Assembly: GCF_013204855.1 (NCBI RefSeq)
Contig: NZ_JABMKZ010000043.1
Span: 1 to 63,166, forward strand
DNA from: Paenibacillus alba
Lineage (GTDB): Bacteria > Bacillota > Bacilli > Paenibacillales > NBRC-103111
DNA length: 63,166 bases
Reading direction: 5' to 3'
Shown: piece by piece, positions 34,168 to 42,749 of the stretch
How positions within the stretch are numbered: position 1 is the stretch's first letter
Layout of the letters: each line of letters begins with the position of its first letter
Notes under the pieces: model-generated
Databases searched by the model: none
Told to the model about the DNA's origin: nothing
What the model saw: only the letters and a program-made list of their open reading frames with translations
Program-made: the position numbers and the translations under genes

Positions 34168-34830
34168 TTATTGAGCGGCCACATTTGGAGCCTTGACGTA
34201 CACAAACCGAATCACAATCTCTGCCAAAATAAAGTTAGTTAAAATCGCTCCATATACGCCCAGTGTATAGCTCAATTCATAGGGCAGGCCCCCGCCTTTA
34301 TGCAGAATGTAGCTGATTAAATGAATGAAAAAGTTCGTAAAACAGAAAACATAGCTGCGAACCATCCACTTCCGGTGCTTGCTGACTTGCTTGCGTTTAA
34401 TTTGCACAATGGCTGCAATGGTCATCGCGAACCAAACGATACTGACAAGGTTGAAGGGCAAGCTGCTCGCTTTGCCTCCTGTGCTGTAAGGCGCCATATA
34501 ACCCGAAGTAAGAACGACCACGAACACAAAAATGACATATAAATAACCATTAACTCTATGAAACTTGCGATATTTTCGTAAGAGTGTATGGGAGAAGTTG
34601 AGTATTCCCGTGAGCATCGCCATACAAGCTGCAACAACATGGACGTGCATCACATTCAACCAAATCGAGAGGTTAATGGGACGTTTCAGATTCATTTTAT
34701 GGCTCAGAAAATCAACGGCCTGTGGATCGAAAAATAAATTCGTTAAAGTGACGTAAGCGATATAAATCAAAGATGCTGTCAGGAGCAAGGGATAGAGGTA
34801 GCTCGTTTTCGATCTAGCCGTTTTAGCCAT
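34168..34830 (-). CDS. DUF2306-type membrane protein
   Basis: 220 aa from the ATG at 34830 (AAGGA upstream); a longer frame has no ribosome site. Six to seven predicted membrane segments. Conserved-looking polar residues sit in helices: LNVMHVHVVAACMAMLTG, KYRKFHRVNGYLYV and SKHRKWMVRSYVFCFTNFFIH; histidines near the helix ends resemble haem-binding or cytochrome b561-like proteins, but this is not proven. First gene of an operon with the DJ-1 protein, divergent from a TetR gene and sharing an operator with it. Confidence 0.8.
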   Translation of the reverse strand: MAKTARSKTSYLYPLLLTASLIYIAYVTLTNLFFDPQAVDFLSHKMNLKRPINLSIWLNVMHVHVVAACMAMLTGILNFSHTLLRKYRKFHRVNGYLYVIFVFVVVLTSGYMAPYSTGGKASSLPFNLVSIVWFAMTIAAIVQIKRKQVSKHRKWMVRSYVFCFTNFFIHLISYILHKGGGLPYELSYTLGVYGAILTNFILAEIVIRFVYVKAPNVAAQ

Positions 34831-34878
34831 GGGGATCTCATCCTTTTCGTTATAAGTGTTCTGCTCATTCAAAATTAG

Positions 34879-34897
34879 AGACCGAACCGTACGGTCT
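34879..34897. promoter_or_regulatory. TetR-type operator
   Basis: AGACCG-AACCGTA-CGGTCT, with the perfect 10-bp palindrome ACCGTACGGT at 34886-34895. It lies between the divergent DUF2306-DJ-1 operon and tetR gene. GACCG/CGGTC half-sites are a common TetR-family operator form. Confidence 0.7.
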
Positions 34898-34988
34898 TTT
34901 TTATTGTACAACATTCTATGCTATGATTCACTTATAAAATGTTACAATATTATGAGAGTGTCAACGTCTCTGTGAAAGGAACCTGCAC

Positions 34989-35579
34989 ATGCGTAAAGGC
35001 GAAAAAACACGATTGCATATTATCATGAAATCCGCGGAGCTGTTCAATGAGAAAGGCTACGCAGGTTCAACCATACAAGACATAATGGCAGCAACCGGTC
35101 TGACGAAGGGCGGGATTTATCGGAGCTTCGCGAACAAGGATGAGATTGCGCTGGAAGCTTTTTCCTACGCTGGTCAAGTGCTCTGGGAACACTTCGCGTC
35201 AGCGGTTGAAGGAGCATCGACAGCTACGGACAAGGTGGTTGCGATGTGCGATGTCTACAGCGATACCGTTCATAATCCTCCGATCAAAGGCGGATGTCCT
35301 TTTCTGAATACAGCGATTGAAAGCGATCATTCCTATCCGGTTCTTCGTGACCGCGCCGTAGGGGCCTACGAGCAAATGTTGGCTTTCATCCAAAGCATTT
35401 TGCAAAAAGGGGTTGCAGACGCGGAATATCGAGCTGACATCGACACAGAGTCCCTCGCTTCCTTCATCTTCTCCTCGATCGAAGGCGGCATCATGGCAAG
35501 CCGTTTGACCCGAGACAACAAGCATGTGAGGTATGCTAGAACAAATATTGAACATCTGCTTAACTCTTTCAAGATGTAA
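34989..35579 (+). CDS. TetR family regulator
   Basis: 196 aa. HTH at ~8-52 (LHIIMKSAELFNEKGYAGST, IMAATGLTKGGIYRSFANKDE). The C-terminal half carries KGGCPFLNTAIESD, a motif of the TetR_C_6-like subgroup with a Cys that in relatives senses reactive compounds. Divergent from the DUF2306/DJ-1 operon with an ACCGTACGGT palindrome between them; most likely its repressor. AAAGGAA lies upstream of the ATG. Confidence 0.9.
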   Translation: MRKGEKTRLHIIMKSAELFNEKGYAGSTIQDIMAATGLTKGGIYRSFANKDEIALEAFSYAGQVLWEHFASAVEGASTATDKVVAMCDVYSDTVHNPPIKGGCPFLNTAIESDHSYPVLRDRAVGAYEQMLAFIQSILQKGVADAEYRADIDTESLASFIFSSIEGGIMASRLTRDNKHVRYARTNIEHLLNSFKM

Positions 35580-35597
35580 ATCAATACGGTATGAAAT

Positions 35598-35644
35598 GAA
35601 CCCCGTTCTTCCTTGTTTTGACAAGGGATTGGGGGTCTTTTTGG
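35598..35644 (+). terminator. Terminator after tetR
   Basis: ACCCCGTTCTTCCTTGT pairs imperfectly with ACAAGGGATTGGGGGT around TTTG, followed by TCTTTTT. Confidence 0.8.
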
Positions 35645-35769
35645 CATTGAGATGGCCTCGAGAAGCGTACTCCAAAATTATAGGCAGGCAAATGCAGGAA
35701 ATAAGATGCTTATGGTAGAAACCATCAATGAATCTAGAGTCCTATGCATTAATCCGGAGGTAGTTCATC

Positions 35770-37977
35770 ATGTCACTTGACCATAGATTAGTTAATGAAT
35801 CTTTATTCACGCAAGCTTTCAAGTACGCACCGATTGGCATGGCTCTGGTTGATTTGGATGGAGGCGTACTTAAATCAAACCCTGCGATCTGCACGATACT
35901 AGGATACCCGGAAGCTGAATTAAACACGATGACCTTTCAGGAAATTACCCATCCGGAGGATTTGGAGCTAGATAATCACCATCTGGTCGAGCTGCTTGCC
36001 TTCCAAAGAGATTCCTATCAGCTGGAGAAACGCTATTTTCATAAAGATGGACATATCATTTGGGCTTTGCTAGCCGTTTCGCTCGTTGTGGATGAAGACA
36101 ATACGCCTCAATTCTTTATCTCCCAAATCATTAATTTGACCGATCAAAAGCACGTGGAGAATCGCCTGAAAGAGAATGAGCGGCTTTTGCATGGCAAGGA
36201 TCTTATGTTTCGGTCCATTGTCAATCAGAGCTTTGATTTCATTACAATTCATAGCCCAGAGGGTATCTATTTAGAGGTATCCGCTTCCTGTCAGGCAGTC
36301 CTTGGATATACGCCCGAGGAGATGATCGGCCAATCCGGACTTGCTTTCATACACCCTGACGATTATGCTACCGCGCTTCAAGATTATCAAAAGGTTGTTC
36401 AAACCGGTAAATTTTCTAATCTTACCTATCGAATACGCAAAAAGGATGGTGAATACTTACATCTCGAAGCCGCAGGGATTACCGTTACGGATGCGGACAC
36501 GGGGAAATTAAACGAAATCATTATCGTAACGAGGGACATTACGGAACGTATGCAGATGATGGCGAAATTAGAGGAGGCTCAAGCCTTATCTCTGCTTATT
36601 TCCGACAATGCGCTGGATATTATCACATTTGCTACGCCAGATTGCATAACGCGTTATATCTCTCCGGCTGTTCGCCGTTTGCTTGGTTATGAACCCGAGG
36701 AAATGATCGGAACGACGATGACAGATTTATGGCATCCTGACGATCTGGAAGGCTTTCTTAAGAGAGGTCTTTTTAAGGATGGCGACGTCGATATGTTTGA
36801 ATGCCGTGTTCGTCATCAGCAAGGACATTATGTTTGGTTCGAAACGACGGTTAAAATGATTTGCGATGAACAAGGAACCCTCTCGCAAGTAATTGGTGTT
36901 GGCAGGGATATCACTCTGCGAAAAAAAGCTGAAAATGAGCTGCGGGCAACGAAAGAAAAACTCGAGTCCTTCATCAATCACAATGTTGATCCGGTCATGA
37001 TGATCAATACGGAATGCGACGTGGTGAAAATTAATTTCGCCTTTGAAGCCACATTCGGATGGACATCCCAGGAAATCGTCGGCATCAATGTATTTGACTT
37101 CCCCTTCATCCCCGATAAATCCAGGCCCGGTTGCGTTGAAGCGCTTAAACAACTGCAGCCCTATTGTCTCGAGACGGTTCGAAAGAAAAAAAATGGCGAT
37201 GACCTCCCTGTTATGATCTCGTTTTTTACCATCCAAGATGAGGCAGGGAAGCCCAATGGCTGGGCTCTTACGCTGAGAGATTTAACTACCTATAAGCAAG
37301 CGGAAGAATTATTAATCAACTCCGAAAAGCTGTCAATTGCAGGTCAACTTGCAGCGGGCATCGCCCATGAAATCCGCAACCCCATTACAGCTATCAAAGG
37401 TTTTATGCAGCTTTTGAGATCCGGCAGGACCGAAAAGCCCATGTACTTCGATATCATTTCTTCCGAAATTGAACGCATTGAGATGATTCTAAGCGAGCTG
37501 TTAATCTTAGCTAAGCCTCAGCTCATTCATACCGAACGCAAAGATATTCAGATTCTTCTGCGTCAAGTCACAACACTGCTGGAATCGCAAGCGAATATGA
37601 ACAACGTGCAAGTCGAAACCGAATTTGAACCATGTGCCATTTACGTGCTAGGTGATGAAAATCAATTGAAACAAGTGTGTATCAATTTCATCAAAAACGC
37701 CATTGAAGCGATGCCGCATGGGGGCAAAATCCAAATTCAATTAATCCGTACCAACGTAGCTACGATACTTTTGCGCTTCATTGATCAAGGATGCGGAATC
37801 CCAGAGCATATTCTGGCTAAGCTGGGACAACCCTTCTTAACAACGAAGGAAACCGGAACGGGTCTCGGCTTCATGGTGAGCAAGAAGATCATCGAGAATC
37901 ACAACGGCACAATTAAAGTTTCAAGTGTAGAAAATGAGGGTACTACTATAGAGGTCTGCCTCCCGGCGGCAAAATAA
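35770..37977 (+). CDS. Four-PAS cytosolic sensor histidine kinase
   Basis: 735 aa, GGAGG before the ATG, no membrane segment. Four PAS domains (~10-125, 140-260, 265-385, 395-510), each with the LGY-type and HPDD/HPED elements (CTILGYPEAEL, VLGYTPEEMIG, LLGYEPEEMIG; the fourth is diverged). HisKA with phospho-acceptor His533 in AAGIAHEIRNPITAIKGFMQLL, then HATPase with NFIKNAIEAMPHGG, DQGCGIP and GTGLGFMVSKKIIENH. The architecture resembles the soluble sporulation kinase KinA (three PAS) and KinE; it probably feeds Spo0F, as no response regulator is adjacent. That pathway link is inferred. Confidence 0.88.
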   Translation: MSLDHRLVNESLFTQAFKYAPIGMALVDLDGGVLKSNPAICTILGYPEAELNTMTFQEITHPEDLELDNHHLVELLAFQRDSYQLEKRYFHKDGHIIWALLAVSLVVDEDNTPQFFISQIINLTDQKHVENRLKENERLLHGKDLMFRSIVNQSFDFITIHSPEGIYLEVSASCQAVLGYTPEEMIGQSGLAFIHPDDYATALQDYQKVVQTGKFSNLTYRIRKKDGEYLHLEAAGITVTDADTGKLNEIIIVTRDITERMQMMAKLEEAQALSLLISDNALDIITFATPDCITRYISPAVRRLLGYEPEEMIGTTMTDLWHPDDLEGFLKRGLFKDGDVDMFECRVRHQQGHYVWFETTVKMICDEQGTLSQVIGVGRDITLRKKAENELRATKEKLESFINHNVDPVMMINTECDVVKINFAFEATFGWTSQEIVGINVFDFPFIPDKSRPGCVEALKQLQPYCLETVRKKKNGDDLPVMISFFTIQDEAGKPNGWALTLRDLTTYKQAEELLINSEKLSIAGQLAAGIAHEIRNPITAIKGFMQLLRSGRTEKPMYFDIISSEIERIEMILSELLILAKPQLIHTERKDIQILLRQVTTLLESQANMNNVQVETEFEPCAIYVLGDENQLKQVCINFIKNAIEAMPHGGKIQIQLIRTNVATILLRFIDQGCGIPEHILAKLGQPFLTTKETGTGLGFMVSKKIIENHNGTIKVSSVENEGTTIEVCLPAAK

Positions 37978-38062
37978 TGAAATACATACGACAAATTTTC
38001 ACATCACATGTATAAAAAGCGGTAAAACTTCGGATTGTATAGGATGAATGCGAGGTGAAACC

Positions 38063-38269
38063 ATGTCTGACCAAGAGGAATCTTCTTCAACCTACCCACG
38101 GAATATACGTGATTTTCAAGTATTAAGCTCTGTGAAGCCCAGTGAATGGACGGAGATTGAACTTCAATTCAATCATAGGACCATGAGTGATTTATCTCCT
38201 TGGCTCAACGAGCAAGGCACTCACATCCATAGTCAAATCATTCACGAGCTTGAGCGTCGTGGCGTCTGA
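38063..38269 (+). CDS. Small protein of unknown function
   Basis: 68 aa from the ATG at 38063 with GAGGTG upstream (a start at 38048 is less well placed). Soluble, acidic start, then NIRDFQVLSSVKPSEWTEIELQFNHRTMSDLSPWLNEQG and a C-terminal amphipathic helix. Not recognised. Lies between the PAS kinase and sodA; no terminator separates it from the kinase, so co-transcription with the kinase is possible. Confidence 0.7.
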   Translation: MSDQEESSSTYPRNIRDFQVLSSVKPSEWTEIELQFNHRTMSDLSPWLNEQGTHIHSQIIHELERRGV

Positions 38270-38353
38270 CTTAGTAAACATACATGTTGCTTTATTATCG
38301 AAATTCCTTCATAATGAAGTTGAAACTACATAATATTAGGAGGTATTTATACA

Positions 38354-38965
38354 ATGGCACATCAATTACCAGCTCTTCCGTACGCAAACGATGCACTCGA
38401 GCCACATATCGATGCAAAAACAATGGAAATTCACCACGACCGTCACCATAATGCTTATGTAACAAACTTGAATGCAGCTCTGGACAAACACCCAGCTTTG
38501 CACGAGAAATCCCTTAACGACCTGATCGCTGACCTGAACAGCCTTCCGGAAGATATCCGTACTGCCGTTCGCAACAACGGTGGTGGACACGCGAACCACT
38601 CCCTTTTCTGGGAAACAATCGCACCTAACGCTGGCGGAGCACCTACAGGCGCTTTGGCAGCAGCTATCGAAAGCGAGCTTGGCGGTTTTGAGAAATTCAA
38701 AGCTGACTTCGCAGCAGCAGCTACTACACGCTTTGGTTCCGGCTGGGCTTTCCTAGCTGTTGACAAAGACGGCAAATTGAAAGTATACAGCTTGCCGAAC
38801 CAAGACAGCCCGATCTTCGAAGGCGAAACGCCAATCCTTGGTCTAGATGTTTGGGAGCACGCTTACTACCTGAACTACCAAAACAAACGCCCTGACTACA
38901 TCGCAGCGTTCTGGAACGTTGTGAACTGGTCCGAAGTTGGCAAACGTTACGACGCAGCGAAATAA
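38354..38965 (+). CDS. sodA: Superoxide dismutase (Mn/Fe)
   Basis: 203 aa. Metal ligands are the His in MEIHHDRHHNAYV (~27), the His in NGGGHANHSLFWE (~82), and the Asp and His in LGLDVWEHAYY (~164/168). Gln in the sequence following GGGHANH is absent, and the GSGWAFLAV and NQDSPI segments favour Mn. Length is standard. AGGAGG lies before the ATG; codon use is biased as in highly expressed genes. Own terminator. Confidence 0.96.
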   Translation: MAHQLPALPYANDALEPHIDAKTMEIHHDRHHNAYVTNLNAALDKHPALHEKSLNDLIADLNSLPEDIRTAVRNNGGGHANHSLFWETIAPNAGGAPTGALAAAIESELGGFEKFKADFAAAATTRFGSGWAFLAVDKDGKLKVYSLPNQDSPIFEGETPILGLDVWEHAYYLNYQNKRPDYIAAFWNVVNWSEVGKRYDAAK

Positions 38966-38983
38966 GCGTTAACTCCTTATCTA

Positions 38984-39026
38984 AAAAGGGGCTGTCCCAA
39001 GTAGCATCTACTTGGCAGCTCCTTTT
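38984..39026 (+). terminator. sodA terminator
   Basis: AAAAGGGGCTGTCCCAAGTAG pairs with CTACTTGGCAGCTCCTTTT around CAT, with a T-run. Confidence 0.9.
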
Positions 39027-39215
39027 CTGTTTTTCAACAGCTTGGGAGTGCGTGCGCCAAAAAGACGGATCAGAAGTCCTTTACGCAATCGTTGGAAAGC
39101 TGTACGATATAATTAGGGTCAAGAAATTGAACCAACGAACTGAATGGATGGCGCCACCCGCCATAATCCGTGAACAGCTGGTCGTTTACTAGGACCGAAA
39201 CGAGATGAATGAACA

Positions 39216-39899
39216 ATGAAAACAATCATTTCTTTACTTCAAAACGTCCCCCTTTTCCAACAGCTTACGGAAGATGATTTAGAGGGATTAGCGCCTTTAT
39301 TTACAGAAAAAAAGTTGAAAAAGGGCAGTATTTTATTTTTTGAAGGCGATGACGGCGGGGAATTCTTCCTTATTAAATCAGGTGTCGTCAAGATATACCG
39401 TTTGGATGAATCCAAAGAGATTATCCTTGCTTTGTTTCGGGATGGCGATTTCTTCGGGGAAATGTCCCTGATCGGCAGCGGGCATACCCGTTCAGCTACC
39501 GCAGAGACGCTGGAGCCTTGTACATTTTACATATTAAATCATGCCGTATTTGGCCAATACATGGAAAAGAGCCCGAAGCTCCTCTTAAAGCTTCTAGAAA
39601 CAACGATGGGCAGACTTCGCCAGGCGAATGAACAAATATATGATCTCACCTTCCTAGGCGTTCGTTCCCGCATCATGAAAACCATCATCCGACTATCTGA
39701 GCAGCATGGTGTCCCCACTGCCGACGGCCTGTTGATTAACGTCAAACTTACCCATCAGCAAATTGCCAATATGGTCGGCACCGTGCGCGAGTCTGTTACG
39801 AAGGTGCTGCAAGAACTGCTCGATGATGGCCTTATTCAAACGGATAAAAAATTGATCACCTTGCGAAATGTGGATGCTATTAAAGAGGAAATTCGTTGA
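39216..39899 (+). CDS. Crp/Fnr family transcriptional regulator
   Basis: 227 aa. Cyclic-nucleotide-binding-like beta-roll at ~10-120 (LKKGSILFFEGDDGGEFFLIKSGVVKIYR, FRDGDFFGEMSLIGSG) and a Crp-type winged HTH at ~150-220 (VKLTHQQIANMVGTVRESVTKVLQELLDDGLI). No Cys cluster of the Fnr type is visible, so it is not an Fe-S oxygen sensor. The effector is unknown; the cAMP-binding Arg position is uncertain. Upstream ribosome site is weak (GAGATGAATGAAC). Single gene. Confidence 0.9.
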   Translation: MKTIISLLQNVPLFQQLTEDDLEGLAPLFTEKKLKKGSILFFEGDDGGEFFLIKSGVVKIYRLDESKEIILALFRDGDFFGEMSLIGSGHTRSATAETLEPCTFYILNHAVFGQYMEKSPKLLLKLLETTMGRLRQANEQIYDLTFLGVRSRIMKTIIRLSEQHGVPTADGLLINVKLTHQQIANMVGTVRESVTKVLQELLDDGLIQTDKKLITLRNVDAIKEEIR

Positions 39900-39912
39900 A
39901 GAGACCTAGAAG

Positions 39913-39948
39913 AGCTGCCTTTGCATGCGTGCAACTGGGCAGCTTTTG
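39913..39948 (+). terminator. Terminator after crp/fnr gene
   Basis: AGCTGCC (39913-39919) pairs with GGCAGCT (39938-39944), with an inner TGCA-rich stem, then TTTT. Confidence 0.78.
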
Positions 39949-40002
39949 CTGTGCGCACTAAAAAGGAGCCCCAGGACTATGCCCCGAGCTCCCCAAACCA
40001 AC

Positions 40003-41127
40003 CTAATCCACACTTCGCTCCTGCCATTCTTTCATAATGCGCAAGAACACATTCGGAAAAGCGTACTGCTGCAGCTCCTCCGGTCCAACCCAGCGATAAT
40101 GAAACGGGATCCATTCTCCCCCATGACCCGGACGATTGGCGTCGCCAAGCTTCGCGCGGTAGACCTTCATTTTCCAGACAATATGGCTGAAAATATGCTC
40201 CGTATCCATGAACCATTCGTCAGGCTGGATCAGAATTTGCTCTTGATCGGCAAGGTTTTGGCGAAGCAGGCTGCCATTTTCCTCATCGGAAAGCCATCCC
40301 TCAGAGCCCCAAGCCACATGCGGAAGCTCCCACATCCTAGCCAGCAAGCCTTCTTGCGGTCGCTGTCTGATCAGCCATTTCCCTTCATGCCCACCTGTGC
40401 CTTCAATAAGGGCTACAGCCCGCAATTCGGGGCGCGGCGGTTTGGCTTTCTTTTTGATAGGCAAAGCCTCTTCCATGCCAGCTTCGCGCCCAGAGCAATG
40501 CGCCATAACCGGGCACGTCAGACAGTGCGGCGAACGCGGCGTACACACCATCGCCCCAAGCTCCATCAAAGCTTGATTGAAATCACTTGCGGTTCCCTCC
40601 AAAATCAATTCACGCGCCAGCTTTTCCATAACTGTTCGAGTCGATGGCTTCATAATATCTTCTTCGATGAGAAAATAACGTGACAATACCCGCATTACAT
40701 TCCCATCGACAGCGGGCTCTGGCTTATTGTAAGCGATACTTAGAACCGCCCCCGATGTGTACGGACCAACACCCTTCAGTGAGGAAATCTCCTCTTTGGT
40801 CTGGGGAACAATACCGCCGTAACGCTCGTGAACTTCTCTCACAGCCGTTTGCAGATTTCTGGCCCGCGAGTAATATCCAAGCCCTTCCCAAGCCTTCAAA
40901 ACATTTTCCTCCGGCGCTGTCGCCAAGGCTTCAACCGTTGGAAATTGATCAATGAAGCGATGGAAATACGGAATGACTGTATCCACCCTAGTTTGCTGCA
41001 GCATGACTTCGGAAATCCATATATAATAAGGGTTTTTACTTCGGCGCCATGGCAAATCGCGTTTATGTGTATGGTACCAATCCAGTAGGTTTCTGGAAAA
41101 ATATTGCTTTTTTTCTTCGCTGTACAT
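40003..41127 (-). CDS. mutY: A/G-specific adenine glycosylase
   Basis: 374 aa from the ATG at 41127 with GGAGAG upstream; a longer frame to 41289 has no support. Removes A mispaired with 8-oxoG. HhH-GPD glycosylase core: SEVMLQQTRVDTVIPYF (catalytic Glu), LKGVGPYTSGAVLSIAYN, AVDGNVMRVLSRY (catalytic Asp), then the [4Fe-4S] set C-x6-C-x2-C-x5-C in CTPRSPHCLTCPVMAHC. A C-terminal NUDIX-like domain (~230-365) recognises 8-oxoG. Divergent from a membrane-protein gene. Confidence 0.95.
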   Translation of the reverse strand: MYSEEKKQYFSRNLLDWYHTHKRDLPWRRSKNPYYIWISEVMLQQTRVDTVIPYFHRFIDQFPTVEALATAPEENVLKAWEGLGYYSRARNLQTAVREVHERYGGIVPQTKEEISSLKGVGPYTSGAVLSIAYNKPEPAVDGNVMRVLSRYFLIEEDIMKPSTRTVMEKLARELILEGTASDFNQALMELGAMVCTPRSPHCLTCPVMAHCSGREAGMEEALPIKKKAKPPRPELRAVALIEGTGGHEGKWLIRQRPQEGLLARMWELPHVAWGSEGWLSDEENGSLLRQNLADQEQILIQPDEWFMDTEHIFSHIVWKMKVYRAKLGDANRPGHGGEWIPFHYRWVGPEELQQYAFPNVFLRIMKEWQERSVD

Positions 41128-41226
41128 GAGCTCTCCTTCTCTATGGGGCACGTTCCAGTTATAATGAATGAATGGACATGTCTCCATTATACGAGAAGTG
41201 TGGAACATAAAACTAGAGGTGAATGT

Positions 41227-41787
41227 ATGCAAAACTCGAAGCAAACTGATTTGGCAAATAAAAGGAAAGCTTGGATTGGCGAAGCTCACGCCTTAATCCC
41301 CTTGTTATTCATTTGGGGCGGCGAGTGGATGTTCAGCGCTATTATGGACTTCGCGATTTACTGGCGCGACTTGGATTGGTTGAAGCAAGCGGCTTTCATC
41401 ACCGCCGTTGTGGCGAGCTTAATTCAACTTTGGAGCCTGCGCAAAGACTTCCGCAAGGATGACTCCGCTGAACGGAGTGGATGGGGGCACCCAGCACTGC
41501 TGCTGCTGCCAGGCGTGATGCTCATCGCAGCCATTGCGCTGCTCGAGGCCATCGGCGCTGTCGGCCCGTTGTTCAGCCCTGTGCTGCGAGCGTTCGTCCT
41601 CGCCATCGGGTTCGTGCAGGTCGGCCTCCTGCTCGGCAGGCCAATGATCTACCTTGGCTTGTGGATGTTCGCGCTGACTGCCCTGATGGGCGTGTGGTAT
41701 TTGGGCTATTCCGCTGTCATCCTGGAAGGCATGGGCGGCATTAGCCTGATTGCCGGCGGGTATATGCTGCGGGTTTGGGGGCGGTAG
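41227..41787 (+). CDS. Membrane protein, function unknown
   Basis: 186 aa from the ATG at 41227 with AGAGGTG upstream; an in-frame extension to 41104 overlaps mutY. Five or six hydrophobic segments (GEAHALIPLLFIWGGEWMF, AAFITAVVASLIQLWSL, PALLLLPGVMLIAAIALLEAIG, VLRAFVLAIGFVQVGLLLG, LGLWMFALTALMGVWYLG). The second half of the gene is much more GC-rich than the first. No family recognised. Confidence 0.75.
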   Translation: MQNSKQTDLANKRKAWIGEAHALIPLLFIWGGEWMFSAIMDFAIYWRDLDWLKQAAFITAVVASLIQLWSLRKDFRKDDSAERSGWGHPALLLLPGVMLIAAIALLEAIGAVGPLFSPVLRAFVLAIGFVQVGLLLGRPMIYLGLWMFALTALMGVWYLGYSAVILEGMGGISLIAGGYMLRVWGR

Positions 41788-41822
41788 ATTTTTGGACCAG
41801 TTGGCGGGGACTCGGCGGGAGG

Positions 41823-42150
41823 CTTCCACTTTAAGGCTGAAAAACAGGCTTAAAGTTGGTTAAGTGGGCGCTGGCCTCACTTTAGGGCTGTTTTTCGGCC
41901 TCTCGGCGGGCTAGGGAGAGGATCTGGCGAGGTTCTTCCACTTTAAGGCTGATAAACAGGCTTAAAGTTGGTTAAGTGAGCGTTGGACTCACTTTAGGCT
42001 GTTTTTCGGCCTCTCGGCGGGCTAGGGCGAGGCTCTGGCGAGGTTCTTCCACTTTAAGGCTGAAAAACAGGCTTAAAGTTGGTAAAGTGAGCGTTGGACT
42101 CACTTTAGGGCTGATTTTCGGCCTCTCGGCGGGGCCGGAAGAGGCTAAGT
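41823..42150. repeat. Three 111-bp hairpin tandem repeats
   Basis: Copies start at 41823, 41935 and 42046 (period 111-112 bp). Each carries ACTTTAAG-GCTG-A5-CAGG-CTTAAAGT, a near-perfect 12-bp stem, then CACTTTAGG-CTG and CCTCTCGGCGGG. Short open frames cross the array on both strands because the period is divisible by three, but none has a ribosome site. Lies between the membrane-protein gene and the cytochrome c gene. Confidence 0.93.
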
Positions 42151-42213
42151 CAAGCAAAACGGCAGCTTGAATCATAGCTGCCAACAAACACAATCAAGCA
42201 TAGGGGGCAGCTC

Positions 42214-42681
42214 ATGCTGAAACAAACCAAACAGGCTTGCGTCGCCGCAAGCCTGAACGACAACAAGCAGCCGGATGATTCATCCGGCTGCTATCCAGCG
42301 CCGTTGCGCGCAGCGCGGCGACTAACGATCGGCGCGCTCATCCTTGCGCCGTTCGTGCTCGCGCTAGCCGCGTGTGGCGGCACTTCGGGTGGCAGCGCCA
42401 CCCCGAAGGCGCCGGCCGCAACCGCCGCGAGCGAGAGCAACCCTGCGTACGTGAAGGCGCAGGAGCTCTTCACCGCGAACAAGTGCATCAGCTGCCACGG
42501 TGTGGATCTGGAAGGCAAAGTCGGCGTCAAGACGAATTTGCAGAAGGTCGGCAGCAAGCTGAGCAGTGAGCAAATCGCGGACCAAATCAAGAACGGCGGG
42601 GGCGGCATGCCCGTCTACAAAACGAAGCTGTCCGAAGAAGAAATCGGACTGCTCACCGACTGGCTAAGCTCCAAAAAATAG
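42214..42681 (+). CDS. cccB: Lipoprotein c-type cytochrome
   Basis: 155 aa from the ATG with AGGGGGC upstream. A lipobox LALAAC (Cys ~54) lies after a hydrophobic stretch ALILAPFVLALAA, then a Gly/Ser/Pro/Ala linker and a mono-haem cytochrome c domain (~78-155): haem motif CISCH, axial Met in GGGGMPVYKTK, and the C-terminal helix EEIGLLTDWL. This is the layout of the small cytochrome c-551 (CccB) electron carriers of Bacillus. Odd: ~36 hydrophilic residues precede the signal segment, encoded by two perfect hairpins. An in-frame TTG at 42304 would give a normal lipoprotein signal but has no ribosome site. GC is high compared with neighbours. Confidence 0.85.
   Translation: MLKQTKQACVAASLNDNKQPDDSSGCYPAPLRAARRLTIGALILAPFVLALAACGGTSGGSATPKAPAATAASESNPAYVKAQELFTANKCISCHGVDLEGKVGVKTNLQKVGSKLSSEQIADQIKNGGGGMPVYKTKLSEEEIGLLTDWLSSKK
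42232..42292. promoter_or_regulatory. Two perfect hairpins in 5' coding region
   Basis: CAGGCTTGCG-TCGC-CGCAAGCCTG (42232-42255, 10-bp arms) and a 27-nt palindrome (42266-42292) with arms AGCAGCCGGATGA and TCATCCGGCTGCT around one T. Both are perfect and stand 10 nt apart, within the first 27 codons of the cytochrome gene. No U-tract follows, so neither is a standard terminator. Confidence 0.85.
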
Positions 42682-42700
42682 CAGCCATAGCGGTATAGCT

Positions 42701-42746
42701 AGGGCCTAGCCAAGCACGCAATATCATTCGTGCTTGGCTGGGCCCT
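42701..42746. terminator. Bidirectional terminator
   Basis: AGGGCCTAGCCAAGCACG (42701-42718) pairs with CGTGCTTGGCTGGGCCCT (42729-42746), one mismatch in 18. Lies between the convergent cytochrome and acpS genes. Confidence 0.92.
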
Positions 42747-42749
42747 TCT

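Noticed and set aside
41972..42193. Short frames on both strands in the 111-bp repeats
   Set aside because: They exist because the repeat period is a multiple of three; no ribosome site.
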